A stretch of 64,000 nt of DNA from Desulfitobacterium_A nosdiversum (GTDB taxonomy: Bacteria > Bacillota > Desulfitobacteriia > Desulfitobacteriales > Desulfitobacteriaceae). Location: NCBI RefSeq assembly GCF_049860565.1, contig NZ_CP172056.1, positions 1,116,001 through 1,180,000 on the forward strand, given 5' to 3'. The notes below the pieces were generated by a model. It was given only the letters and a program-made list of their open reading frames with translations, did no database searches and had not been told where the DNA came from. The position numbers were made by a program, and so were the translations under genes. How positions within the stretch are numbered: position 1 is the stretch's first letter; the number at the start of each line of letters is the position of its first letter. Of the stretch, positions 43,785 through 51,345 are shown in pieces.

Positions 43785-43824
43785 AAAATATCTCCATGAG
43801 ATCAGAATATGGAGGTATTTTTTT
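43785..43824 (+). terminator. Plus-strand terminator in an intergenic region
   Basis: AAATATCTCCAT pairs with ATGGAGGTATTT (one G-T-type mismatch) around a short loop and is followed by more T residues. No plus-strand gene precedes it within 1 kb, so it may end a small untranslated RNA, or be a relic. Confidence 0.55.
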
Positions 43825-43882
43825 ATGGATAGAAGCGAAAAAGAAGCGTTAGTCGCAGAATGTCGAGCAAGTGAATAGTACA

Positions 43883-43928
43883 AAATAACGCCGCTCATAA
43901 TCACATTTTGATTATGAGCGGCGTTTCT
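43883..43928. terminator. Bidirectional terminator after the GH18-CWB2 gene
   Basis: A 17-base perfect stem, AACGCCGCTCATAATCA pairing with TGATTATGAGCGGCGTT, has a short loop (CATTT) and T- or A-rich flanks on both sides. It lies 10 bases downstream of the minus-strand gene that ends at 43938. Confidence 0.85.
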
Positions 43929-43937
43929 GCTTCAAAA

Positions 43938-46022
43938 CTATCTCAAATGACGCTGCAGTAGCGGGAAAAGCACTTTTGCTGTATCAGCATTCACCCAGTA
44001 GAGTGACCAGGCACCAGTTCCGCCAAGGTTATAGCTGTCAAGCAGGTTAAGTTTGGTCTCTAAACTTTGGATATCATCATAATATACGGTATGGACAACT
44101 TGGCTGCTGTCCGTATAGTTAAAGGTTGGTATTCCGACTGAATCTGCGGCCGAAGTTTCCCTACGGGGCGTGAGCTTGTAATCCGCAATAAGTTTTTGAG
44201 CCCCGGCAAGGCCAAGTGAGGTTTTATCATACTTAGGATTGGTGGGAGTTGAGGAGGTACTGGGCGTCCAGTCTCGGCCGTAGTAGGGCATTCCCAGCAG
44301 AACTTTGCTCATTTCGACGCCGTCCGCTTTGGTATAGTCGAAGACCTTCTTCATCCAATCGATAGGTGCGATAGGTCCCGGAGTCGCCATACTGTAGTCA
44401 TAGGTCATAATGTTCAGGTAATCGACATACTGCACCAAATCATGATAGACGTATTCCTGATTCCAATCCTTCGCAGAAGTTCGAGCCGGTACGGCTTCAA
44501 CAACAAGCTTGTTTTGGGCATGGAATGTAGTATAGAGCTCTTTCATGAACTCTGTAAGATTAGGTCCTGAGGTATCACTCATATCTTCAAAGTCAATGAC
44601 GATGCCGTCAGCACCTGTTCGCTTGAGCATGAGACTAATATTTTGGATTAAGTTCTGGCGGCTCGCGGGGGTACTTAGCATCGAATCCAGAGCAGCTTTG
44701 CCGTCGCTGTTCCAAGCGGAGGCCAGAGTCGGCAAAACCTTAAGCCCACGGCTATGCGCTGAATTAACAACGAGGGCATAATCGGGAGCGGAGTCAGCCC
44801 AAGGTCCGGTGAAAGAGCCGTCAGCTGCAGTTTGTCCGCTGGGAATTGTATTTAGGGTATACCAGTTTGGAGCCACCCAGTCAACGGAATCGGTTGCTTG
44901 ACCGGGGATAAGATTAATTTCGCTTAGATAATTTGTTGCATTGCTTCCATAAGCTTGCAGATACTGTAAAGAAATTCGCGATTGCAGAGACCCGGTTCGA
45001 ACAATGCTTTCCATGCTAAAAGGAATCACTCCTAATCCTCCGAGCAGAGTGAAGGAAGCTCCCTCAATACGCCGAACCCCAATATAGCCGGAAGCGCTCG
45101 AACTAAGGTCTTCAGCCTTCTTCGGAACAAGGAGAATGGGGTTTTTATTTTGACCGGCTAAAACGGCTCCGGCGAGAGCATCCGGGAAGTCTTCACCCGT
45201 CGCAACATAGATCGAAGAACGATCATAGCTTAAGGTATTCAATATTGCGAGATTTGTTGCATAGCGATCAGCTCCGGACAACCGTGTGACGCTGATATTT
45301 TGAGCTTGTAAAGCAGATTGAATTGAAGGATCAATAACTCCTTCTCCGCCAATGAGGGTAACGTTAGTGACTCCCAGCGTTTTCAGGGTGTCTAGAGTAG
45401 CTTGGGGAAGCGTTTTTTGTTCCGTTAAAAGCAAGGGTATTCCTTGACTGGCAGCATAGGAAGAAATGCTCAAGGCGTCGGCAAAGGAATTTCCGGAAGC
45501 AAGGTAAGCTTGACTGGCTTGAGGCACTGCTTTTTTGGCAATTTCTGCTGCAGTTTGGTAACGATCGATACCGTTTAAACGTTCCACCGTAAGATTTTGA
45601 CTTTGAAGCGTTGCTTCGACTGCTGCAGAAACAGCGCCGGTTCCGCCAAGAATATAGACCTTTTGAGCTCCGAGACGTTTAATTTCATCAAGCACGCCTG
45701 CGGAAAGAGAGGCGGAATCCGTTAAAAGCAGAGGACCTTTTATATTAGAGCTGTTTGCAAGAACGGCTCCGGCCAAGGCATCCGGAAAATCATCACCCCG
45801 AGCTAAGACTACCGCAGGTGCTTGCGACCAACCGGCTTTAGAAATTTCGAGTGCCGTATCATAGCGTGTGCTTCCGGCGAGACGAGTAATCTGAGAGGAA
45901 GCAGAGTCTGCTAAAGCGGAAGGGGAGATAGAAGGATTTGAGAAAAAAAGGGTTAACGTTGCCATTGAAGTAAGTAAAGTAAAAGCAATTTTTTTATGAA
46001 CCTTGGATTTTAAATTAAACAC
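43938..46022 (-). CDS. CWB2-anchored glycoside hydrolase family 18 protein
   Basis: Secreted wall hydrolase of 694 residues. A signal peptide covers about residues 1-39 (KKIAFTLLTSMATLTLFF, cleavage near ALA). Three CWB2 repeats (about 44-340) follow, each with DxFPDALAG-like and LGGxGxI-like blocks. The rest is a GH18 TIM-barrel of the YaaH/spore-cortex-lytic type, with the active-site motif DGIVIDFED at 472-480 and Glu479 as the likely acid, then YLNIMTYDYS and GMPYYGRDW. Such enzymes cleave beta-1,4 bonds between N-acetylhexosamines, in chitin or peptidoglycan. The GTG start is 14 bases from AAGGAG, a long spacing. It is the only minus-strand member of the CWB2 cluster. Confidence 0.88.
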   Translation of the reverse strand: MFNLKSKVHKKIAFTLLTSMATLTLFFSNPSISPSALADSASSQITRLAGSTRYDTALEISKAGWSQAPAVVLARGDDFPDALAGAVLANSSNIKGPLLLTDSASLSAGVLDEIKRLGAQKVYILGGTGAVSAAVEATLQSQNLTVERLNGIDRYQTAAEIAKKAVPQASQAYLASGNSFADALSISSYAASQGIPLLLTEQKTLPQATLDTLKTLGVTNVTLIGGEGVIDPSIQSALQAQNISVTRLSGADRYATNLAILNTLSYDRSSIYVATGEDFPDALAGAVLAGQNKNPILLVPKKAEDLSSSASGYIGVRRIEGASFTLLGGLGVIPFSMESIVRTGSLQSRISLQYLQAYGSNATNYLSEINLIPGQATDSVDWVAPNWYTLNTIPSGQTAADGSFTGPWADSAPDYALVVNSAHSRGLKVLPTLASAWNSDGKAALDSMLSTPASRQNLIQNISLMLKRTGADGIVIDFEDMSDTSGPNLTEFMKELYTTFHAQNKLVVEAVPARTSAKDWNQEYVYHDLVQYVDYLNIMTYDYSMATPGPIAPIDWMKKVFDYTKADGVEMSKVLLGMPYYGRDWTPSTSSTPTNPKYDKTSLGLAGAQKLIADYKLTPRRETSAADSVGIPTFNYTDSSQVVHTVYYDDIQSLETKLNLLDSYNLGGTGAWSLYWVNADTAKVLFPLLQRHLR

Positions 46023-46064
46023 GTTAGCATAGTCAGCTCCTTAAATAAATTTTTCTAACATATA

Positions 46065-46127
46065 AATTCGCTTAAAGTGATCGATTCTCCTGTGTCGAAA
46101 AGGAAAAAAACGACTTTAAGGCGAATT
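46065..46127. promoter_or_regulatory. Inverted repeat in the divergent promoter region
   Basis: AATTCGCTTAAAGT (46065-46078) and ACTTTAAGGCGAATT (46113-46127) are inverted copies differing by one inserted base, 34 bases apart. They lie between the divergent GH18-CWB2 and protease-CWB2 genes and could be a shared regulator site. Confidence 0.4.
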
Positions 46128-46173
46128 GTAAGGCTAAGGAATAGTCGCAAGAGATAAATAAGGGTGGGAGTAA

Positions 46174-48831
46174 ATGCTTAAATTGTTAAAGTTATTGATT
46201 AAAGATCAAAGAATTAGATTAAAAAATAAAAGGTTTCTTTGTTTAGGAATTGCGCTTGCGTTTTTTTTGACGTTAACCCCTGTCCCTATGCTAAAAACAG
46301 ATACTTCAACATTACCCAACGTTAATACAGGAGTTGCCTCGCAAAATGTGCAAAAAATGCCAAAGAGTGCTTCGGCGGGTACACAGGTTAATCCAAATTT
46401 AAATGCTCTCGAAGGACAAGCTCAAGACCTTACAGGCCGCCTTGTTGTCAAACTAAGTCCCGGTACTTCTCCCGAGGCAATTGCGGAACAAGTAAAAGGT
46501 CAGATTGCTCGGAAAGGTCCATTACAGTTTATGACTTTGGCTCTTGATTCCAGTCGTATAAATGAAGTTACGGAGGAATTAAAAACTATACCAGGTGTTT
46601 TAAGTGTAAGCCCGACCCAAAAGGTAAAACTGAGTGCAGGTGGGACGGCTTTTCCGGTCGCAGATCCGCATTATTCGGAACAATGGGGATTATCGAAAGC
46701 TGAGGTTCCTAAAGCCTGGAATCTCGGAGCGACAGGGAAAGGAATCACAGTTGCGGTGGTAGATACCGGAGTCGACGCTAATCACCCGGATCTTCAAGAT
46801 AACTTGGTTTCCGGCTATAATGCGATCACTGGAGAGACTGGAGTTTCAGCGGCTCAGGATAATAATGGACATGGTACCCATGTTTCAGGGATCATCGCAG
46901 CTGAACTCAACGGAGCTGGCGTAGTTGGTGTTGCGTATCAAGCAAAGATTATGCCGATTAAAACGATGGATCGTTCCGGCGAAGGCACCGATGATGTGAT
47001 TGCCGATGGGATTGTATGGGCAGCAGATCATGGGGCGAAGATTATTAACTTAAGTTTAGGATCGGATACTCAAGAAGACATATTAAAGGAAGCAGTCCAG
47101 TATGCGATCGATCAGGGATGCTTAGTTGTTGCGGCAGGGGGGAACAAAGAGGACTCGACGAACCTTACAACAATCACCTACCCAGCGGCTGATCCTCAGG
47201 TCTTGGCAGTGACTGCAACAGATGAGAACGATCACTTAGCTTCTTTTTCACTTAATGGACCCAATGCAGGATTAGCTGCACCGGGAACGCACATTCTGAG
47301 TGATTATTGGAAGAACGAGTCTGGATATGCGACTTCGGATGGGACTTCGATGGCAGCGCCCTTTGTTGCCGGAGTAGCAGCACTAGTTTGGAGCACACAA
47401 CCCGACTTTTCTGCAGATCGTGTCCGCCAGGTATTGGAGGATTCAGCAATAGACTTAGGTTCTCCAGGACGGGATTCTTCCTTTGGGTATGGAAGGGTAG
47501 ATGCCTACTGGGCAGTGAAGTTTGCGGATCAGCCAGAATCCTTGCCTGCCTCAGCAAATGTTTCCTGGGCGGGAGGAATACTCCAGGGCGGAACAACAAC
47601 GACTCCTGCCACCTTAACGGTCCCTTCACGGGCGTTTGGTTCGGATCCAACTCTAAGTCCGAAAGTTGAGATTACCACACCGACGGGCATCGCCGGCCTG
47701 CCGAGTGGGGTTAATCCCATTGGACAGCCTGTTTCTGTAGCCTTGGGAATCAGCACTTCAGTCAGGAAACAGCTCCAACTCTCCATGACTCCAGACTATA
47801 AAACCTTTGCACCCGATTCTTCACATCTTTTTTATATCTACCGGTGGTCCGGTTCGCGCTGGCTTAAAGTAGGCGGAGGGGTAAGCTCGAATACGGTGAC
47901 GGTTGGAATAACAGAGCCGGGAATCTATCAGATCGGATCTGCATCCATTCCTCAAGGGAATCGTCTAGCCGGTGCAGATCGGCTGGAAACCGCAATTCAG
48001 ATTTCCCAGGCGGGATTCCCTGATGGAGCGGATACAGTTATACTCGCCCGTGCGGAAGATTTTCCAGATGCTTTAGCAGGTGTGCCCTTAGCGTATAAAT
48101 ACCATGCTCCGATCCTTTTGACGAATTCGACGAGTTTATCAGACAGTGTCCTTAATGAAATAAAACGTCTCAACCCTCAACAGATTATCCTTCTCGGAGG
48201 AACCGGTGCGATTTCGAGAGGGATAGAGCAGGAACTGAAGAATATGTACAATATAACGCGTCTCGGCGGAGCCAATCGTTATGCAACTGCCCAGCAAATT
48301 GCGGAGGCTTTGGGTATGACCGGTGAAGCCATTATTGTAAACGGGGATAACTTTCCGGATGCAATCTCGATTTCTTCCATCGCTGCTCAAAATGGAGTTC
48401 CCATCCTTCTAACACAATCGAATAACGTACCTTCGGAAACGAATCAACCGTTAAGAAAGTTTTCAGTAACTGGAACTGTCGCAGTAGGAGGGGAAGGTGT
48501 TATTTCTGCAAATACTTTTGCATCTCTACCTACTCCGCTTCGGCTATCAGGGCAAGATCGCTATGAAACGGCAGCTCAAGTACTCAGTGCTTTTCCGCCG
48601 CAAGGGGGAATAACCTTCCTCGCGACCGGTGAAAATTTTCCGGATGCTTTAACCGGAGGCGTACTCGCTGCATTAAATAGTACGGATCTTGTTTTAGTAT
48701 CGCCTACAGGTCTTCAGGGGAAAGAGAAGACGGCTATACAAAGTTGGAATGGTCAAAAAGTCGTTGCCTTCGGCGGCAAAGGAGTAGTTTCTGATTCGCT
48801 CCTTTCCTACGTTCAGACTATGCTTCAATAA
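46174..48831 (+). CDS. CWB2-anchored subtilisin-like serine protease
   Basis: Secreted S8 protease of 885 residues held at the wall. A basic N-terminus precedes a hydrophobic signal (about residues 20-40). A propeptide-like inhibitor domain follows (LTGRLVVKLSPGTSPEAI, about 87-150), then the catalytic domain with Asp197 (VAVVDTGVD), His233 (NGHGTHVSGI) and Ser392 (SDGTSMAAPFVAG). A middle domain (about 465-590) has beta-rich sequence. Three CWB2 repeats lie at about 595-885 (DRLETAIQISQAGF, EDFPDALAGVPLA, ILLGGTGAIS and later blocks). In C. difficile a CWB2-anchored protease (Cwp84, a cysteine protease) matures the S-layer precursor; a comparable role here is a guess based on context. Confidence 0.9.
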   Translation: MLKLLKLLIKDQRIRLKNKRFLCLGIALAFFLTLTPVPMLKTDTSTLPNVNTGVASQNVQKMPKSASAGTQVNPNLNALEGQAQDLTGRLVVKLSPGTSPEAIAEQVKGQIARKGPLQFMTLALDSSRINEVTEELKTIPGVLSVSPTQKVKLSAGGTAFPVADPHYSEQWGLSKAEVPKAWNLGATGKGITVAVVDTGVDANHPDLQDNLVSGYNAITGETGVSAAQDNNGHGTHVSGIIAAELNGAGVVGVAYQAKIMPIKTMDRSGEGTDDVIADGIVWAADHGAKIINLSLGSDTQEDILKEAVQYAIDQGCLVVAAGGNKEDSTNLTTITYPAADPQVLAVTATDENDHLASFSLNGPNAGLAAPGTHILSDYWKNESGYATSDGTSMAAPFVAGVAALVWSTQPDFSADRVRQVLEDSAIDLGSPGRDSSFGYGRVDAYWAVKFADQPESLPASANVSWAGGILQGGTTTTPATLTVPSRAFGSDPTLSPKVEITTPTGIAGLPSGVNPIGQPVSVALGISTSVRKQLQLSMTPDYKTFAPDSSHLFYIYRWSGSRWLKVGGGVSSNTVTVGITEPGIYQIGSASIPQGNRLAGADRLETAIQISQAGFPDGADTVILARAEDFPDALAGVPLAYKYHAPILLTNSTSLSDSVLNEIKRLNPQQIILLGGTGAISRGIEQELKNMYNITRLGGANRYATAQQIAEALGMTGEAIIVNGDNFPDAISISSIAAQNGVPILLTQSNNVPSETNQPLRKFSVTGTVAVGGEGVISANTFASLPTPLRLSGQDRYETAAQVLSAFPPQGGITFLATGENFPDALTGGVLAALNSTDLVLVSPTGLQGKEKTAIQSWNGQKVVAFGGKGVVSDSLLSYVQTMLQ

Positions 48832-48879
48832 AATAGATTATCGCTAAGCAGCATTTTCAGAGGATAAAAAAGATAGGGT

Positions 48880-49115
48880 CATGTAGCTTCTCGCACATCC
48901 GTTCACTTAGCCGCTCCGGGGCTGGCACACTCGCTTCCGTGGGAGCTCAGCCAAACCTCTGGGTAATACCTGAAGTGTGTCGCTCCTGTGCTCCATGCAC
49001 CCGCGACATCAGGCCATCCATGGCCAAGCCCACTGGCGCCGCTACCCCACGAAAGCGTCGTGTGTTTCAACGCCCCTTCGCAAATCGCTTACTTCTGTGC
49101 GAGAAGCTACGCTTG
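48880..49115. repeat. Structured repeat, family 2, copy 2
   Basis: About 235 bp bounded by a perfect 14-base inverted repeat, GTAGCTTCTCGCAC (48883-48896) and GTGCGAGAAGCTAC (49097-49110). It is the inverted counterpart of the element at 29838-30057. Compared with that copy it carries an extra internal region including the hairpin GGCCATCCATGGCC near 49012-49025. That hairpin has the same ATCCAT centre as the hairpin in family 1. It lies between two CWB2 genes and has no protein-like frame. Confidence 0.8.
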
Positions 49116-49287
49116 GGGGTCTTTTTAGTTATTTTATACAAGCTTTTCAGGCTAGAGATAAGAATAAATTGGACCAAAAATTGGGTCTAAAGTCCTTGGC
49201 GTTTAGGGAAGGATTTTAGGAGGCGGTGTCGAAGTTTCCAAAGAAAATGCCAAAGGCAATCGTATATATAGGTAAGGAGGAATATCT
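49116..49287 (+). other. Leader of the amidase gene
   Basis: The 172 bases between the structured repeat and the amidase start hold no coding frame. The ribosome binding site AAGGAGG (49274-49280) is strong and decides the TTG start. Confidence 0.45.
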
Positions 49288-50886
49288 TTGTGGCAACGAA
49301 TCGTTAAATGGAGCGCGCTTTTATTTTTTGGGCTTGTGTTCTGGCTTGGAACGCAAACCGCGGTCAGCGCATCTCCTTTAGCAGCAGATACAACACGAGT
49401 CTACGGCGCCGATCGCATCGAAACAGCCATTCGGATTTCCCAAGCGGGATGGCAAAGTGCTTCAACAGTCTTGCTCGCACGAGCGGACGACTTTCCGGAT
49501 TCCTTGGTTTCTGTTCCACTGTCTAAACGCTTGGATGCACCGATTTTACTTACGTATCCGGGACAATTGGATACAACCGTACTTCAGGAAATAAAGCGTC
49601 TAGGTGCGAACCATGTCATTGTACTTGGCGGTGAGGGAGTGATGGGGTCATCAATAACGGTTCCCCTTGACCAAGCAGGACTCCAATGGGAACGAATTGG
49701 CGGCCAAGACCGTTATGATACTGCGGTCAAGGTAGCTGAACGTCTGGGAGGGAATGGACAAGTTATCCTTGCCAATGGAGATAACTTTCCTGATGCATTA
49801 GCGATTGGACCGTATGCAGGGTTAACGTCGACTCCGATTCTCTTAACCCAAGCGACGGAATTACCTCAGACGACCAGGGATGAACTCACGAAATTTGCAG
49901 CCGCTAAGACGTATGTTATTGGCGGTGAAGGTGCAGTTTCATCTGAAATTGTTCAGGGCCTATCAGGGCTGCAGCGTATTTCAGGTAAAGACCGCTATGA
50001 AACGGCTGCCCAAGTCTATTGGTTTTCTAAAGAAAGTCTTTCCAACACCCCCGTAAATGGAATATCTAAAGCGTATTTAGTAACAGGCGAGGATTTTCCC
50101 GATGCATTAGTTGCCGGAGCTTTAGCTGAGAAACAAAATACTACACTTTTTATGGCAGCGAAAAATGATTTGCCCGGAGCAACATATTCAGCTCTGCTTG
50201 ACTCTTCGGTAGATGGCAAGTTATGGGTTGTTCTTATCGGCGGCACGGGCGTACTTTCCAGCCAAGTTCAAGAAATGGTTGAGGGTACAGCCTTACCTTC
50301 TTCACTCTTGGCAGGAATGACGATCGTAATTGATCCGGGTCATGGGGGACCTGATACAGGGGCTATCGGAGCCAGCGGTACATATGAGAAGAATAATACC
50401 TTGCCGGTAGGGCTTTATCTGGCCGATCTTCTCCGAGCCTCTGGAGCAAACGTTATTCTGACCCGTGACAACGACACGTCTCCGGCCGGTTCGAATTATA
50501 CCGAGCTAAGCGACCTGCAAGCCCGCGTACAAATTGCAAACCAAAATAAGGCTGATTTATTTGTGAGTATTCACAATGATTCTTTCAGCAATCCTGATGC
50601 GGGGGGAACGACAACTTACTATTCATCGGACAGTGTCGTCGCCGATAAATCACTGGCCCTCGGGGCAGATGTCCAGAGAGAAGTGGAGAAACAGCTGGGT
50701 TTATTGGATCGAGGTACAAAGAGTGCAAACTTTTATGTAGTTAAAAATACAACTATGCCTGCGATTCTCGTTGAGCTTGGATTTATCTCGAATCCAACGG
50801 AAGAAAAACTTCTTAGCTCTGCAGATTTTCAAAAGAAAGCGGCCGAAGGAATCTATCAAGGAATCTTAACGTACAAAGGCTATTAA
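49288..50886 (+). CDS. CWB2-anchored N-acetylmuramoyl-L-alanine amidase
   Basis: Secreted enzyme of 532 residues that cuts the bond between muramic acid and the peptide stem of peptidoglycan. The TTG start has AAGGAGG seven bases upstream. The signal peptide spans about residues 1-30 (LLFFGLVFWLGTQTAVSA). Three CWB2 repeats follow (about 35-335; DRIETAIRISQAGW, DDFPDSLVSVPLS, VLGGEGVM, VIGGEGAVS, VLIGGTGVLS). The amidase_3 domain starts near 343 with the zinc ligand in IVIDPGHGGPDTGA, then an acidic region around YEKNNTL, SIHNDSF with the second His, and ILVELGFISNPTEEKLL with the catalytic Glu. All key residues are present, so it should be active. Confidence 0.92.
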   Translation: MWQRIVKWSALLFFGLVFWLGTQTAVSASPLAADTTRVYGADRIETAIRISQAGWQSASTVLLARADDFPDSLVSVPLSKRLDAPILLTYPGQLDTTVLQEIKRLGANHVIVLGGEGVMGSSITVPLDQAGLQWERIGGQDRYDTAVKVAERLGGNGQVILANGDNFPDALAIGPYAGLTSTPILLTQATELPQTTRDELTKFAAAKTYVIGGEGAVSSEIVQGLSGLQRISGKDRYETAAQVYWFSKESLSNTPVNGISKAYLVTGEDFPDALVAGALAEKQNTTLFMAAKNDLPGATYSALLDSSVDGKLWVVLIGGTGVLSSQVQEMVEGTALPSSLLAGMTIVIDPGHGGPDTGAIGASGTYEKNNTLPVGLYLADLLRASGANVILTRDNDTSPAGSNYTELSDLQARVQIANQNKADLFVSIHNDSFSNPDAGGTTTYYSSDSVVADKSLALGADVQREVEKQLGLLDRGTKSANFYVVKNTTMPAILVELGFISNPTEEKLLSSADFQKKAAEGIYQGILTYKGY

Positions 50887-51345
50887 TTATAGAAGAAAAC
50901 GTAATAAATCCACAAATATATTAAGAATTTCTTAAGGGTCTAGCTTTATGGGAAGTTTTTCGGTAAACTGGTTTTAGCATCGTTATACAACATGTCTTAA
51001 AAAAACTAATTTTTTTTAAGAGGTTTGCAGGAATATTGTTCCTCATACCGAATAAGTATAACGAATGTAGAAACTGTATAGGGTTTCTTCATTAAATGCG
51101 TTCTAAAGGGTAGGCCACCCGTGAGACAAATGTCTTTCAGGGGGGACGCCTCCGTAAAGGGGTGGGATGCCTTTAGATATTGCGCAATGTCTAAAGATTT
51201 GCGGCTTACATAAGGGGGGTGAAAGCCACCAAGATCGAGCAACTTGGTAAGGAATAAGGTTTGTACATAAAAAAGAAAAAGTACACTAACCCGAGTTCCG
51301 AAGACAAAACAAAATTACCCAAAAAAGAGAGGAGAAATTTACTAC
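50887..51345 (+). promoter_or_regulatory. Long, probably structured leader of the S-layer gene
   Basis: About 460 bases without a coding frame precede the S-layer gene. The second half is rich in possible structure. ATTGCGCAAT forms the top of the hairpin CTTTAGA...TCTAAAG (about 51172-51198), GACAAATGTC is a small hairpin (about 51125-51134), and GGCTT...AAAGCC and CCAAGATCGAGCAACTTGG follow (about 51204-51251). Long stable leaders are usual for S-layer mRNAs, which must be abundant and long-lived. I saw no confident promoter box or known riboswitch motif. Confidence 0.5.

Noticed and set aside
43243..43852. Plus-strand frames (43243-43572 and 43538-43852) around the DUF4160 gene
   Set aside because: The first is the antisense of the DUF4160 gene; the second crosses two terminator hairpins and has no ribosome binding site.
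51100..51260. Cyclic di-GMP-I riboswitch in the S-layer leader
   Set aside because: A GGGTGGGATGCC segment is faintly similar to part of the motif, but the rest of the conserved core is missing.
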